Assembly: GCF_016892705.1 (NCBI RefSeq)
Contig: NZ_JAFEMB010000006.1
Location: forward strand, 233,170-297,169
Origin: Microvirga pudoricolor
Lineage (GTDB): Bacteria; Pseudomonadota; Alphaproteobacteria; Rhizobiales; Beijerinckiaceae
DNA length: 64,000 nt
Direction of reading: 5' to 3'
Of the stretch, positions 1-6,232 are shown one piece after another; within the stretch, counting starts at the first letter, position 1, and every line of letters starts with the position of its first letter. The notes beneath the pieces are model-generated. The model had not been told where the DNA came from and made no database searches. It saw only the letters and a list, made by a program, of their open reading frames with translations. Made by a program: the position numbers and the translations under genes.

Positions 1-269
1 CAGAAGAATACGAACGTCTTGTCCTCGGAAAAGACGGTCTTGTGGTAGGGGCTTTCGGGATCGATCCAGAACTCCAGCATGCCGCGCGGGCAGTGGAGCG
101 CGCCTGGAAGACGGCCCTCCCGGTTGAGCTCCCGCAGGTCGCGCAGGTCCACGAAAACGACGTCGTCCCGGCCATGCAGGGCAATGGCGTCCGGTGTGGA
201 AAGGGTGAAAACCTTCGCGTGCGCTTCGGCCAGAAGCACCTTGTATCCGCGCGAAATCACCTGAACCAT
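1..269 (-). CDS. Rhodanese-like domain protein (partial, 3' end outside window)
   Basis: The minus strand reads from an ATG at 269 through the window edge without a stop, giving about 89 residues of the amino-terminal part. The visible translation starts MVQVISRGYKVLLAEAHAKV and contains a DVVFVDLRD strand and an RLPGALHCPRGMLEFW segment. This is the usual first half of a rhodanese (sulfurtransferase-like) fold: the CDC25-like 'vDvRe..E....G.ipGA.h.prg' pattern. The catalytic cysteine loop would lie beyond the window, so activity cannot be judged. It is divergent from the DUF599 gene, with about 67 bp between the two starts. Confidence 0.75.
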   Translation of the reverse strand, partial: MVQVISRGYKVLLAEAHAKVFTLSTPDAIALHGRDDVVFVDLRDLRELNREGRLPGALHCPRGMLEFWIDPESPYHKTVFSEDKTFVFF

Positions 270-336
270 GAACACTACCCCATTGAGATTCCAAGGATAC
301 TGGTCATCATGGGGCCAGAGTCAACCGGAGGTGAAG

Positions 337-1041
337 GTGCACGCCCTATCGAGTCTCGACTTCGCGGCCCTGGTGTTCTTCCTCCTCTCCTGGTTCGGCT
401 ACCACGTGCTGCTGGAGCTGACCGGTCTCGGCGAGAGAGGCCTCAACCGAATGATGAACGACTACCGCTATACCTGGATGGAGCAGATGGTCGTGCGGGA
501 GAACCGCATCGTCGATTCGACCCTGACCTCGTCGCTGCAGAACGGCACGGCGTTCTTCGCCTCGACCTCCCTGGTGGCCCTCGGCGGCGTGGTCACGCTC
601 TTCCGCTCCACCGATACGGCCGTGACGATCTTCGCGGACCTGCCCCTAGGATTGCCCACCACCCGCGAGGCTTGGGAGATCAAGGTGATCGGGCTTGCGA
701 TCATCTTTATCTACGCGTTCTTCAAATTCGCGTGGTCCTATCGGCTGTTCAACTACGTGGTGATCCTGGTGGGGGCCGTGCCGGTGCTGACAGTTTCCAA
801 CAAGGAAGAGGCGAGGGTCGCGGCCCGGCGGGCTGCAGCTCTCAACGTGGTGGCGGGCAAGCACTTCAACCGAGGCCAGCGGGCCTTTTTCTTCGCGCTG
901 GCTTATCTCGGCTGGTTCGTGAGCGCCTATATCCTGTTCCTTACCACGGCCGGGGTCTTCCTCGTCATGTGGCGACGCCAGTTCACGTCCGACGCGCGCC
1001 GGGCGCTGCTGGACCCCACATCGTCGGAGACCGAAATATGA
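337..1041 (+). CDS. DUF599 family integral membrane protein
   Basis: A 234-residue protein that begins VHALSSLDFAALVFFLLSW, the usual first membrane helix of DUF599 proteins. Further hydrophobic helices lie around the FFASTSLVALGGVVTLF, VIGLAIIFIYAFFKFAW and FFALAYLGWFVSAYILFL segments, giving roughly four membrane spans. The function of the family is not known. I chose the GTG at 337 because GGAGG (327-331) sits five bases upstream and the protein then starts where the family normally starts. An in-frame ATG at 268 would add 23 residues that look unlike coding sequence. Its stop overlaps the next start by ATGA. Confidence 0.8.
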   Translation: MHALSSLDFAALVFFLLSWFGYHVLLELTGLGERGLNRMMNDYRYTWMEQMVVRENRIVDSTLTSSLQNGTAFFASTSLVALGGVVTLFRSTDTAVTIFADLPLGLPTTREAWEIKVIGLAIIFIYAFFKFAWSYRLFNYVVILVGAVPVLTVSNKEEARVAARRAAALNVVAGKHFNRGQRAFFFALAYLGWFVSAYILFLTTAGVFLVMWRRQFTSDARRALLDPTSSETEI

Positions 1042-1313
1042 CGGGCCGTCCCGATCCCGAGCCCATCGAGCGGGCCATGCTCGAGCTCCTAGCGCAAAAA
1101 GGCGCCGGCCGGAATCTCGACCCCACGGAGGTGGCGCGAGCCGTGGGCGGCTCTCATCCGGATGGATGGGGCCCGCTGATGCCGCACGTGCGGCATGCGG
1201 CCATTCGGCTGATGAAGGAAGGCCGGATCGTGATCCTCCGGAAGGGCCGGCCCGTGGATCCGGACGACTTTCGCGGGATCTATAAGCTGACGCTGCCCGG
1301 CACCGGCGGTTGA
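1038..1313 (+). CDS. DUF3253 domain protein
   Basis: A 91-residue cytosolic protein starting MTGRPDPEPIERAMLELLA. The layout is that of DUF3253: an amino-terminal helix, a 'DPTEVARAVGG' helix-turn-helix-like segment, 'WGPLMPHVRHAAIRLMKEGRI' and a carboxy-terminal 'KGRPVDPDDFRGIYKLTL' strand. The fold resembles a small winged helix, but no ligand or DNA target is known. The ATG overlaps the stop of the DUF599 gene (ATGA at 1038-1041), so the two are probably translationally coupled. Confidence 0.8.
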   Translation: MTGRPDPEPIERAMLELLAQKGAGRNLDPTEVARAVGGSHPDGWGPLMPHVRHAAIRLMKEGRIVILRKGRPVDPDDFRGIYKLTLPGTGG

Positions 1314-1390
1314 TCCCACGCGATCTTCACAAGAAATCCGTTTCGGTCCAGAAAACCGGAGAGCCAAATGGCGGCCGATGGGGGGCAGGT

Positions 1391-2029
1391 ATGAGCGCAC
1401 GTTTCGAGTTGCACGGGGTGTTCCTGTCGGGTCCGACCTACAAGGTCGCCCTCACGCTGGCCCTCCTAAGCCAGCCGTTCGATTACGTTCACGTGGATCT
1501 GCCCGGGCGCGCCCATAAGGAGCTATCCTACATGGCGCGGCAGCGCTACGGCCAGGTGCCCCTCCTGGTGGACCGCTCGAACGGGCGCCACCTGTGCCAG
1601 TCGGCCGCCATCCTGGAATACCTGGCGGACATGCTCGGCCGGTTCGGGGGCGCGACCCTCGATGAGCGCCTGCAGGTGCGCGAGTGGCTCTACTGGGAGT
1701 TCGAACTGCTGACGCCCGTGTTCCGCGCGCGGGCCATGAGGCTTGGCTTCTACCCAGGCAAACCGGACGTCATCGAGCATTACGTCGCGGGTGCCGCAGC
1801 GGCGCTCGCCGTGCTGGACGATCACCTGGCTGGGCGCAATTGGGTGGTCGGCGAGGGGCCGACCATCGCGGACATCGACCTGTACGGCGCGGCGTCCTAT
1901 GCGCCGGAGGCCGGGATCGCGCTGGAGCCTTATCCCCACCTCCTGAAATGGATGGCGCGGGTACAGGGGCTTCCGGGTTTCGCTCCCGCATCGACGCTGC
2001 TCCCACGGCCGACGGGAGCTGCCGCGTGA
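1391..2029 (+). CDS. Glutathione S-transferase family protein
   Basis: A 212-residue GST-fold protein. The thioredoxin-like amino-terminal domain (about residues 1-80) shows the cis-proline loop 'YGQVPLLV' and the 'SAAILEYLAD' glutathione-binding motif. The all-helical carboxy-terminal domain contains 'GPTIADIDLYGAASYAPEAG', the conserved N-capping region of helix 6. It begins FELHGVFLSGPTYKVALTL, with serine near the usual catalytic tyrosine/serine position. The ATG at 1391 follows a GGGGGCAGG ribosome-binding site; an in-frame upstream ATG at 1310 lacks one. The substrate cannot be told from sequence. Its stop overlaps the following GNAT gene. Confidence 0.85.
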   Translation: MSARFELHGVFLSGPTYKVALTLALLSQPFDYVHVDLPGRAHKELSYMARQRYGQVPLLVDRSNGRHLCQSAAILEYLADMLGRFGGATLDERLQVREWLYWEFELLTPVFRARAMRLGFYPGKPDVIEHYVAGAAAALAVLDDHLAGRNWVVGEGPTIADIDLYGAASYAPEAGIALEPYPHLLKWMARVQGLPGFAPASTLLPRPTGAAA

Positions 2030-2484
2030 GCGAGATGCTGATTCGACGGGCCATGGCCGAGGACCTCGAGGCGATCATTCGCCTCCACGAGGAGGACGAA
2101 CTTGGCGCTCATGGGGATGTCTGGACGGCGCAGACCGCACCCGCCTACCGGGCGGCATTCGACGCCATCAGCCGGAGCGCCGACAATCTGCTTTTCGTGG
2201 CCGAAACGGACGGCCGCGTCGTCGGCACGTTCCAGATGACCCTCATTCCCAACCTGACCGGGCGCGGAGCGCTGCGGGTCAAGATCGAGAGCGTGAAGGT
2301 GTCGTCAGGCCTGCGCTCTCGGGGAATCGGCGCGGCCATGATGGCTCATGCGGAGAATGAGGCCCGCCAGCGCGGCGCTGCACTTCTGGAGCTCTCCTCC
2401 AACAAGACCCGCACGGCCGCTCATCGCTTCTACGAACGCATCGGTTATGCGAAGAGCCACGAGGGCTTCAAGAAAAAGCTCTGA
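2026..2484 (+). CDS. GNAT family N-acetyltransferase
   Basis: A 152-residue acetyltransferase of the GNAT fold. The acetyl-CoA pyrophosphate loop is visible as 'VSSGLRSRGIGAAMMAHAE' (Q/R-x-x-G-x-G/A type), followed by 'LELSSNKTRTAAHRFYERIGY', the usual motif B. It covers the whole GNAT domain, and the acyl acceptor is unknown. I chose the GTG at 2026, which overlaps the GST stop as GTGA and has GGGAG seven bases upstream. An ATG at 2035 is the alternative and would shorten it by three residues. The coupling suggests joint expression with the GST gene. Confidence 0.85.
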   Translation: MSEMLIRRAMAEDLEAIIRLHEEDELGAHGDVWTAQTAPAYRAAFDAISRSADNLLFVAETDGRVVGTFQMTLIPNLTGRGALRVKIESVKVSSGLRSRGIGAAMMAHAENEARQRGAALLELSSNKTRTAAHRFYERIGYAKSHEGFKKKL

Positions 2485-2555
2485 GGACGGCCGTGGGATC
2501 GAGCCACCGGCTCCATGGAGATGCCAGCGGGCGGGACCGCGACTTCGGGAGGGAT

Positions 2556-2927
2556 TCAGGCCTTCTTTTCGCCCTTGAGGCGCGTGTTGCAGGCGCTCCA
2601 GAATTTCGGCCACTTCATGCCGGGCTCCGCCTTGCCGGCTGCTTTCACGGTCTTCCACTCGGCACCGCAGGTCTTCTGGCGTTCGCGAAGAGCGGCCTGG
2701 GCAGCGGACATGTCCTTCGCGGGTTTGCCCATCTCGGACTTACCCATTTCGGACTTACCCATTTCGGGCTTGGACATATCGGACTTGGACATATCAGATT
2801 TGGACATCTCTGCCTTGGCGTCCGGCTTCATGTCCGGTTTGGCATCCTGGGCCATGGTCCCCGTTCCGAAGACGACGCCGGCGCTCAATCCGCCGGCCAA
2901 CACAATGCGAAGAAAGAGTTTGGTCAT
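2556..2927 (-). CDS. Small exported protein with pentapeptide repeats
   Basis: A 123-residue protein with a clear signal peptide: residues 1-26 start MTKLFLRIVLAGGLSAG, with likely cleavage after a 'GTMA' box. A low-complexity segment of six consecutive five-residue units (consensus S-[DE]-M-[SG]-K) spans about residues 39-68. It ends in a compact domain with two cysteines in the pattern 'RQKTCGAEW...KWPKFWSACNTRLK'. That terminal domain recurs in small exported Rhizobiales proteins and resembles a PsiF-type repeat, but I cannot name it firmly. The Met/Lys-rich repeats suggest a periplasmic metal or polyanion contact; this is inference. Confidence 0.75.
   Translation of the reverse strand: MTKLFLRIVLAGGLSAGVVFGTGTMAQDAKPDMKPDAKAEMSKSDMSKSDMSKPEMGKSEMGKSEMGKPAKDMSAAQAALRERQKTCGAEWKTVKAAGKAEPGMKWPKFWSACNTRLKGEKKA
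2724..2813 (-). repeat. Six tandem 15-bp coding repeats
   Basis: Six in-frame 15-base units inside the exported protein gene encode AEMSK, SDMSK, SDMSK, PEMGK, SEMGK and SEMGK. Neighbouring units differ by only one to three bases, so the array probably grew by recent slippage. Its copy number may vary between strains. Confidence 0.85.
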
Positions 2928-3138
2928 CGAAATTCCCGCAATCGACCGATGCGCTTTAAGGTTGCTTCAGAAGGCTAGCGCATCGCTCCAATCGATATAA
3001 CAACATAATAACAATACATGCAAGCCATGCTCGAAACGAGGGTGATCTTTCCACCATCTTCCTTGCTCGGGCAGGGGCTTCGCCTCATCTTAGGCACGAG
3101 GCTTCCACCGAGGCCCGTCCCAAAGGAAGAGGAATGCC

Positions 3139-3846
3139 ATGGCGGTCTCACCGCAACAGCCCATCGAACTGCATTACTGGCCGACCCCCAACGGTTGGAA
3201 GATTTCCATCATGCTCGAGGAATGCGGCCTGCCCTATTCGGTCGTTGCGGTGAATATCGGCAAGGGCGATCAGTTTTCGCCTGAGTTCCTGGCAATTTCT
3301 CCCAACAACAAGATGCCCGCCATCGTCGACCCCGACGGGCCCGGCGGGGAGCCGATCTCTGTCTTCGAATCCGGCGCGATTCTCCAGTATCTCGGCCGCA
3401 AGACGGGCCTGTTCTATCCGGCCGACGAGCGGGCGCGAGTGCAGGTCGACGAGTGGCTGTTCTGGCAGATGGCCGGTTTCGGTCCCATGCTGGGCCAGAC
3501 CCACCACTTTCGCATCTATGCGCCCGAGAAGGTGCCTTATGCCATCGACCGTTACACCAACGAGACGAACCGGCTCTACGGCGTGCTGAACAAGCGCCTC
3601 GCCGACCGGGAATTCGTGGCGGGCGAGTATTCCATCGCCGACATGGCGATCCTCGGCTGGGCCAAGATGTGGGATCGGCAGGGCCAGGACATCGCGGAAT
3701 TTCCGCACGTGAAGCGCTGGCTCGATACGCTCCTGGCCCGCCCGGCCGTCCAGCGGGGCCTCGCGGTCCATGCCGATCAGCGCAGCTCCAACGACCTGAA
3801 GGATCCGGCCGTCCAAGCGATCCTGTTCGGGCAGCGGGCGCGGTAA
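3139..3846 (+). CDS. Glutathione S-transferase, YghU/YfcG-like
   Basis: A 235-residue GST. The amino-terminal domain carries 'YWPTPNGWKISIMLEECGLPY', the 'T-x-N-G-x-K' pattern typical of the nu-class YfcG/YghU group, where the Asn/Thr replace the catalytic Tyr/Ser. It also carries the cis-proline loop 'NNKMPAIVD' and 'VFESGAILQYLGRK'. The helical domain contains 'YSIADMAILGWAKMWD'. Characterised relatives are disulfide-bond reductases using two glutathione molecules; this activity is inferred here. The start is preceded by an AGGAAGAGGA ribosome-binding site. It is divergent from the exported repeat protein. Confidence 0.85.
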   Translation: MAVSPQQPIELHYWPTPNGWKISIMLEECGLPYSVVAVNIGKGDQFSPEFLAISPNNKMPAIVDPDGPGGEPISVFESGAILQYLGRKTGLFYPADERARVQVDEWLFWQMAGFGPMLGQTHHFRIYAPEKVPYAIDRYTNETNRLYGVLNKRLADREFVAGEYSIADMAILGWAKMWDRQGQDIAEFPHVKRWLDTLLARPAVQRGLAVHADQRSSNDLKDPAVQAILFGQRAR

Positions 3847-3920
3847 CCTCCTCTGCCATGTAGGAGATGGCAGGGGAAGGGGAGAGCCTGTCAGGATGGA
3901 GCGAGGAGCCTCGACGTTCT

Positions 3921-4027
3921 TCCCTCCCCCTTGTGGGGAGGGCTAGGGTGGGGGTGAGGGCTCCGAACCGATGAAGGTTGGCGCTCACACCCCCACCTCC
4001 AACTCCTCCCCACAAGGGGGAGGAGGG
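3921..4027. repeat. Dispersed extragenic palindrome, copy 1
   Basis: About 107 bp with complementary ends: CCCTCCCCCTTGTGGGGAGG at the left and a matching CTCCTCCCCACAAGGGGGAG at the right. Inner arms are GGGTGGGGGTG and CACCCCCACC. The element folds into one long stem with a roughly 30-base apex. It lies between convergent genes. A second copy at 27649-27755 is its reverse complement with few differences. Confidence 0.8.
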
Positions 4028-4079
4028 CAAGCCGCGCAACTCGAGGCATGTTCATCACGCTCTTTCGCATGCGCGGACC

Positions 4080-4934
4080 TCACTCCACCCAATCGGGCTT
4101 CTCCAACCGCATGCCGTGCGCTCCCTTGTAGCGCTCGAAAGCCGGACGGGGCTGCTCCCAGCCCTTCAGGACGGCGTCGTCCAGCTTGTAGATCTCCACG
4201 CCCAGCGGACGGCAGACGTCGATGGGATCGCGGGCGTCAGGGCCCCAGAGCGGCACCGACAGGTCGCCGCCTGGGCACGTGGACAATGCGCAGAGAAGGT
4301 CGATTTCGGCGAAGAATTCCAGATAATCGCCGGTTTTCGCCGGGCAGTCGCGCATGAAATACTGGTCCTGGCCGTTCAGGCCAGTGCATTGGAAGACGTT
4401 GAGCACGTCATGCACGTCCATCTCGGTGAGACCATGAGGCGCTACGGCCCGGGTCAGGTTCGAATGGCAGCAGAAATCGAAATCCTCGCCCGTCAGCATC
4501 TTGTTCACGTAAGGATCGCAGCGGGTGCCGAGGAGGTCGTGAACCCGGCCGCCGTATTCGTCGATTCCGTAGCCGGAGAGGCTGTCGTCTGTGATGGTCA
4601 CCAGGGGGCGCAGATATGGCAGGTTCGACCACAGACGGTCGAAGGTGGTCACGTGGGCGGCCTGCAATTGCCGGGTCCGCGAGGCCCAGAGCCTTTCGCG
4701 CGGGTTGTGCCGGTTCCAGATGTTGAGGTCGCCGACTTGGGGGCCCTCAATGGTGACGATGCGGAAGACGTGGCCGGCCGGAACGGTCCAGGACCGGCCC
4801 GTGCGGATCGGGATGGTGAAGGATTCCACGAGGGTTCGCGTGTCCGGCGCCTGGGTCACGCGCCGGTAGAACGCCTTGTCAACATCGAGCGCGGAGCCTT
4901 CCGTTGCTTGGTAGGCGGCGGGAAAATCGAGCAT
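4080..4934 (-). CDS. DUF1989 family protein (urea carboxylase-associated type)
   Basis: A 284-residue protein matching the DUF1989 family: 'GRSWTVPAGHVFRIVTIEGPQVGDLN' near residue 50, 'LGTRCDPYV', 'FDFCCHSNLTRA', 'NVFQCTGLN' and 'LSTCPGGDLSVPLWG', with the conserved cysteines and histidines in place. Family members accompany urea carboxylase/guanidine-degrading enzymes and may themselves be hydrolases of small N-containing compounds. None of those partners is nearby, so the substrate is open. The ATG at 4934 has AGGAGA upstream; an ATG at 4976 lacks one. Confidence 0.8.
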   Translation of the reverse strand: MLDFPAAYQATEGSALDVDKAFYRRVTQAPDTRTLVESFTIPIRTGRSWTVPAGHVFRIVTIEGPQVGDLNIWNRHNPRERLWASRTRQLQAAHVTTFDRLWSNLPYLRPLVTITDDSLSGYGIDEYGGRVHDLLGTRCDPYVNKMLTGEDFDFCCHSNLTRAVAPHGLTEMDVHDVLNVFQCTGLNGQDQYFMRDCPAKTGDYLEFFAEIDLLCALSTCPGGDLSVPLWGPDARDPIDVCRPLGVEIYKLDDAVLKGWEQPRPAFERYKGAHGMRLEKPDWVE

Positions 4935-5011
4935 ATGGGTCTCCTGGGCCGACGGGATGCCGCACAGGATGACCATGCTTCCCGGGTCAGGCCAAGGGGA
5001 GGGGGCCGCTC

Positions 5012-5416
5012 TCAGCTCGCTTTCGCCCAGGTCTGCGCGCGACAGATCAAACCGCCCAGGACGCAGCCGGAAAGTTCGAGCGCGTTGCCCTTTATTTTCA
5101 TCTTGCCCGCATAGGTCTTGCCGTCCTTGTAATTGTAAAGCGAGCCGTTCCAGCCGTCGGCGGTGGGCTGGATGTTGGAGATCATCTGGACCCCCACGAG
5201 GCTGCGATTGCGTAAGGAGGGATCAGGATTATTGGCGTCCTTCGTCTCTCCCTTCACCGACACAATGGTGCCGCACCAGGCTGCGCCGCATCTGGCGATG
5301 CGGACCCGGGTCTCGCCGGTCTCGCTTACATAGGTGCCGCTGGGATCGGCCGACTGCGCATGGGCGGCACCCGAGAGGGCAAGCAGCGCAAGGGCCGCCA
5401 GGCTTAAAACTTTCAT
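5012..5416 (-). CDS. DUF2147 domain exported protein
   Basis: A 134-residue protein with a textbook signal peptide (MKVLSLAALALLALSGAAHA, residues 1-20, Ala-x-Ala cleavage). The DUF2147 domain follows: 'DPSGTYVSETGETRVRIARC', 'WCGTIVSV', 'LVGVQMISN', 'WNGSLYNYKDGKTYAGKMKI' and 'LELSGCVLGGLICRAQTW'. Four cysteines in the mature protein could form two disulfides in the periplasm. The family is a lipocalin-like beta barrel with no assigned biochemical function. It is divergent from ndk. Confidence 0.85.
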   Translation of the reverse strand: MKVLSLAALALLALSGAAHAQSADPSGTYVSETGETRVRIARCGAAWCGTIVSVKGETKDANNPDPSLRNRSLVGVQMISNIQPTADGWNGSLYNYKDGKTYAGKMKIKGNALELSGCVLGGLICRAQTWAKAS

Positions 5417-5520
5417 GGCTCACTCCCGAAGACGGCCTTCGCTGGGCCGATGCAATAAGGTTAGGGGAGAGCCGGGCCGAATCCAACGGTCGATAAGCCG
5501 AATCTGTGGCCGAAAGGCCC

Positions 5521-5549
5521 TTGAGGGCGCAGGAAGCCGCCGCTATAAG
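5521..5549 (+). promoter_or_regulatory. Candidate housekeeping promoter of ndk
   Basis: TTGAGG (5521-5526) and TATAAG (5544-5549), each preceded by C, are separated by 17 bases. This fits the alphaproteobacterial CTTGAC-N17-CTATAT pattern well. It lies 44 bases upstream of the ndk ATG. Confidence 0.55.
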
Positions 5550-5592
5550 CGCCCCACTTTCCAGATTTCTCCAGTCAATGAGTGGATGACCC

Positions 5593-6015
5593 ATGGCCAT
5601 CGAGCGCACCTTTTCCATCATCAAGCCCGACGCGACCGAGCGTAACCTGACGGGCTCCATCAATGCCGTCATCGAGAAGGCAGGCCTGCGCATCGTGGCG
5701 CAGAAGCGCATCCTGATGAGCCGCCGCGAGGCCGAGACCTTCTACGCGGTCCACAAGGAGCGTCCGTTTTTCGGTGAGCTCGTCGAGTTCATGACCTCGG
5801 GTCCGGTGGTCGTGCAGGTGCTCGAGGGTGAGAATGCCGTGTCCCGCTACCGCGAGGTCATGGGCGCCACCAATCCGGAGAGCGCCGCCGAGGGTACGAT
5901 CCGCAAGCTCTTCGCCAAGTCCATCGGCGAGAACTCGGCCCACGGCTCCGACAGCCAGGACAACGCCAAGATCGAGATCGCCCAGTTCTTCTCGGGCAAC
6001 GAGATCGTCGGGTAA
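5593..6015 (+). CDS. ndk: Nucleoside diphosphate kinase
   Basis: A 140-residue enzyme of normal length that transfers the gamma phosphate between nucleoside tri- and diphosphates and so balances NTP and dNTP pools in the cytosol. The translation has the family start ([15 protein letters not shown]), the '[16 protein letters not shown]' nucleotide-binding segment and the active-site loop 'ENSAHGSDS' with the phosphorylated His117. It has its own candidate promoter, and a strong terminator follows at 6190, so it is probably monocistronic. Confidence 0.97.
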   Translation: MAIERTFSIIKPDATERNLTGSINAVIEKAGLRIVAQKRILMSRREAETFYAVHKERPFFGELVEFMTSGPVVVQVLEGENAVSRYREVMGATNPESAAEGTIRKLFAKSIGENSAHGSDSQDNAKIEIAQFFSGNEIVG

Positions 6016-6040
6016 GTACGGTCACGAAATACTCCACGGC

Positions 6041-6158
6041 CCTCATCCTGAGGGAATTGCACAGCAATTCGTCTCGAAGGATGAGTCCAGCGGAGTGTTT
6101 CCTGCGCCACCTGGAGCCCTCCTTCGAGACGCTCGCTTCGCGGGCCCTCAGGATGAGG
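6041..6158. repeat. Extragenic palindromic repeat, CCTCATCCTGAGG type
   Basis: The ends are CCTCATCCTGAGGG (6041-6054) and CCCTCAGGATGAGG (6145-6158), perfect inverted repeats. Nested arms CGTCTCGAAGGATGAG and CCTTCGAGACG lie inside. This composite palindrome class is widespread between genes in Rhizobiales chromosomes. It lies between ndk and its terminator. Confidence 0.75.
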
Positions 6159-6189
6159 TTTAGTGATCTCGAAATCCGACGCTTCATAA

Positions 6190-6214
6190 GGCCGCCTCCG
6201 GGCGGCCTTTTCCT
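6190..6214 (+). terminator. Rho-independent terminator downstream of ndk
   Basis: A seven-base-pair GC stem, GGCCGCC (6190-6196) with GGCGGCC (6201-6207), encloses a TCCG tetraloop and is followed directly by TTTTCCTTT. Confidence 0.85.
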
Positions 6215-6232
6215 TTCCGTTTCGCCCCTTCT

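Noticed and set aside
42..1313. 423-residue plus-strand frame spanning the rhodanese, DUF599 and DUF3253 genes
   Set aside because: Only its last 91 residues (from 1038) are protein-like; the rest is an open shadow frame in GC-rich DNA.
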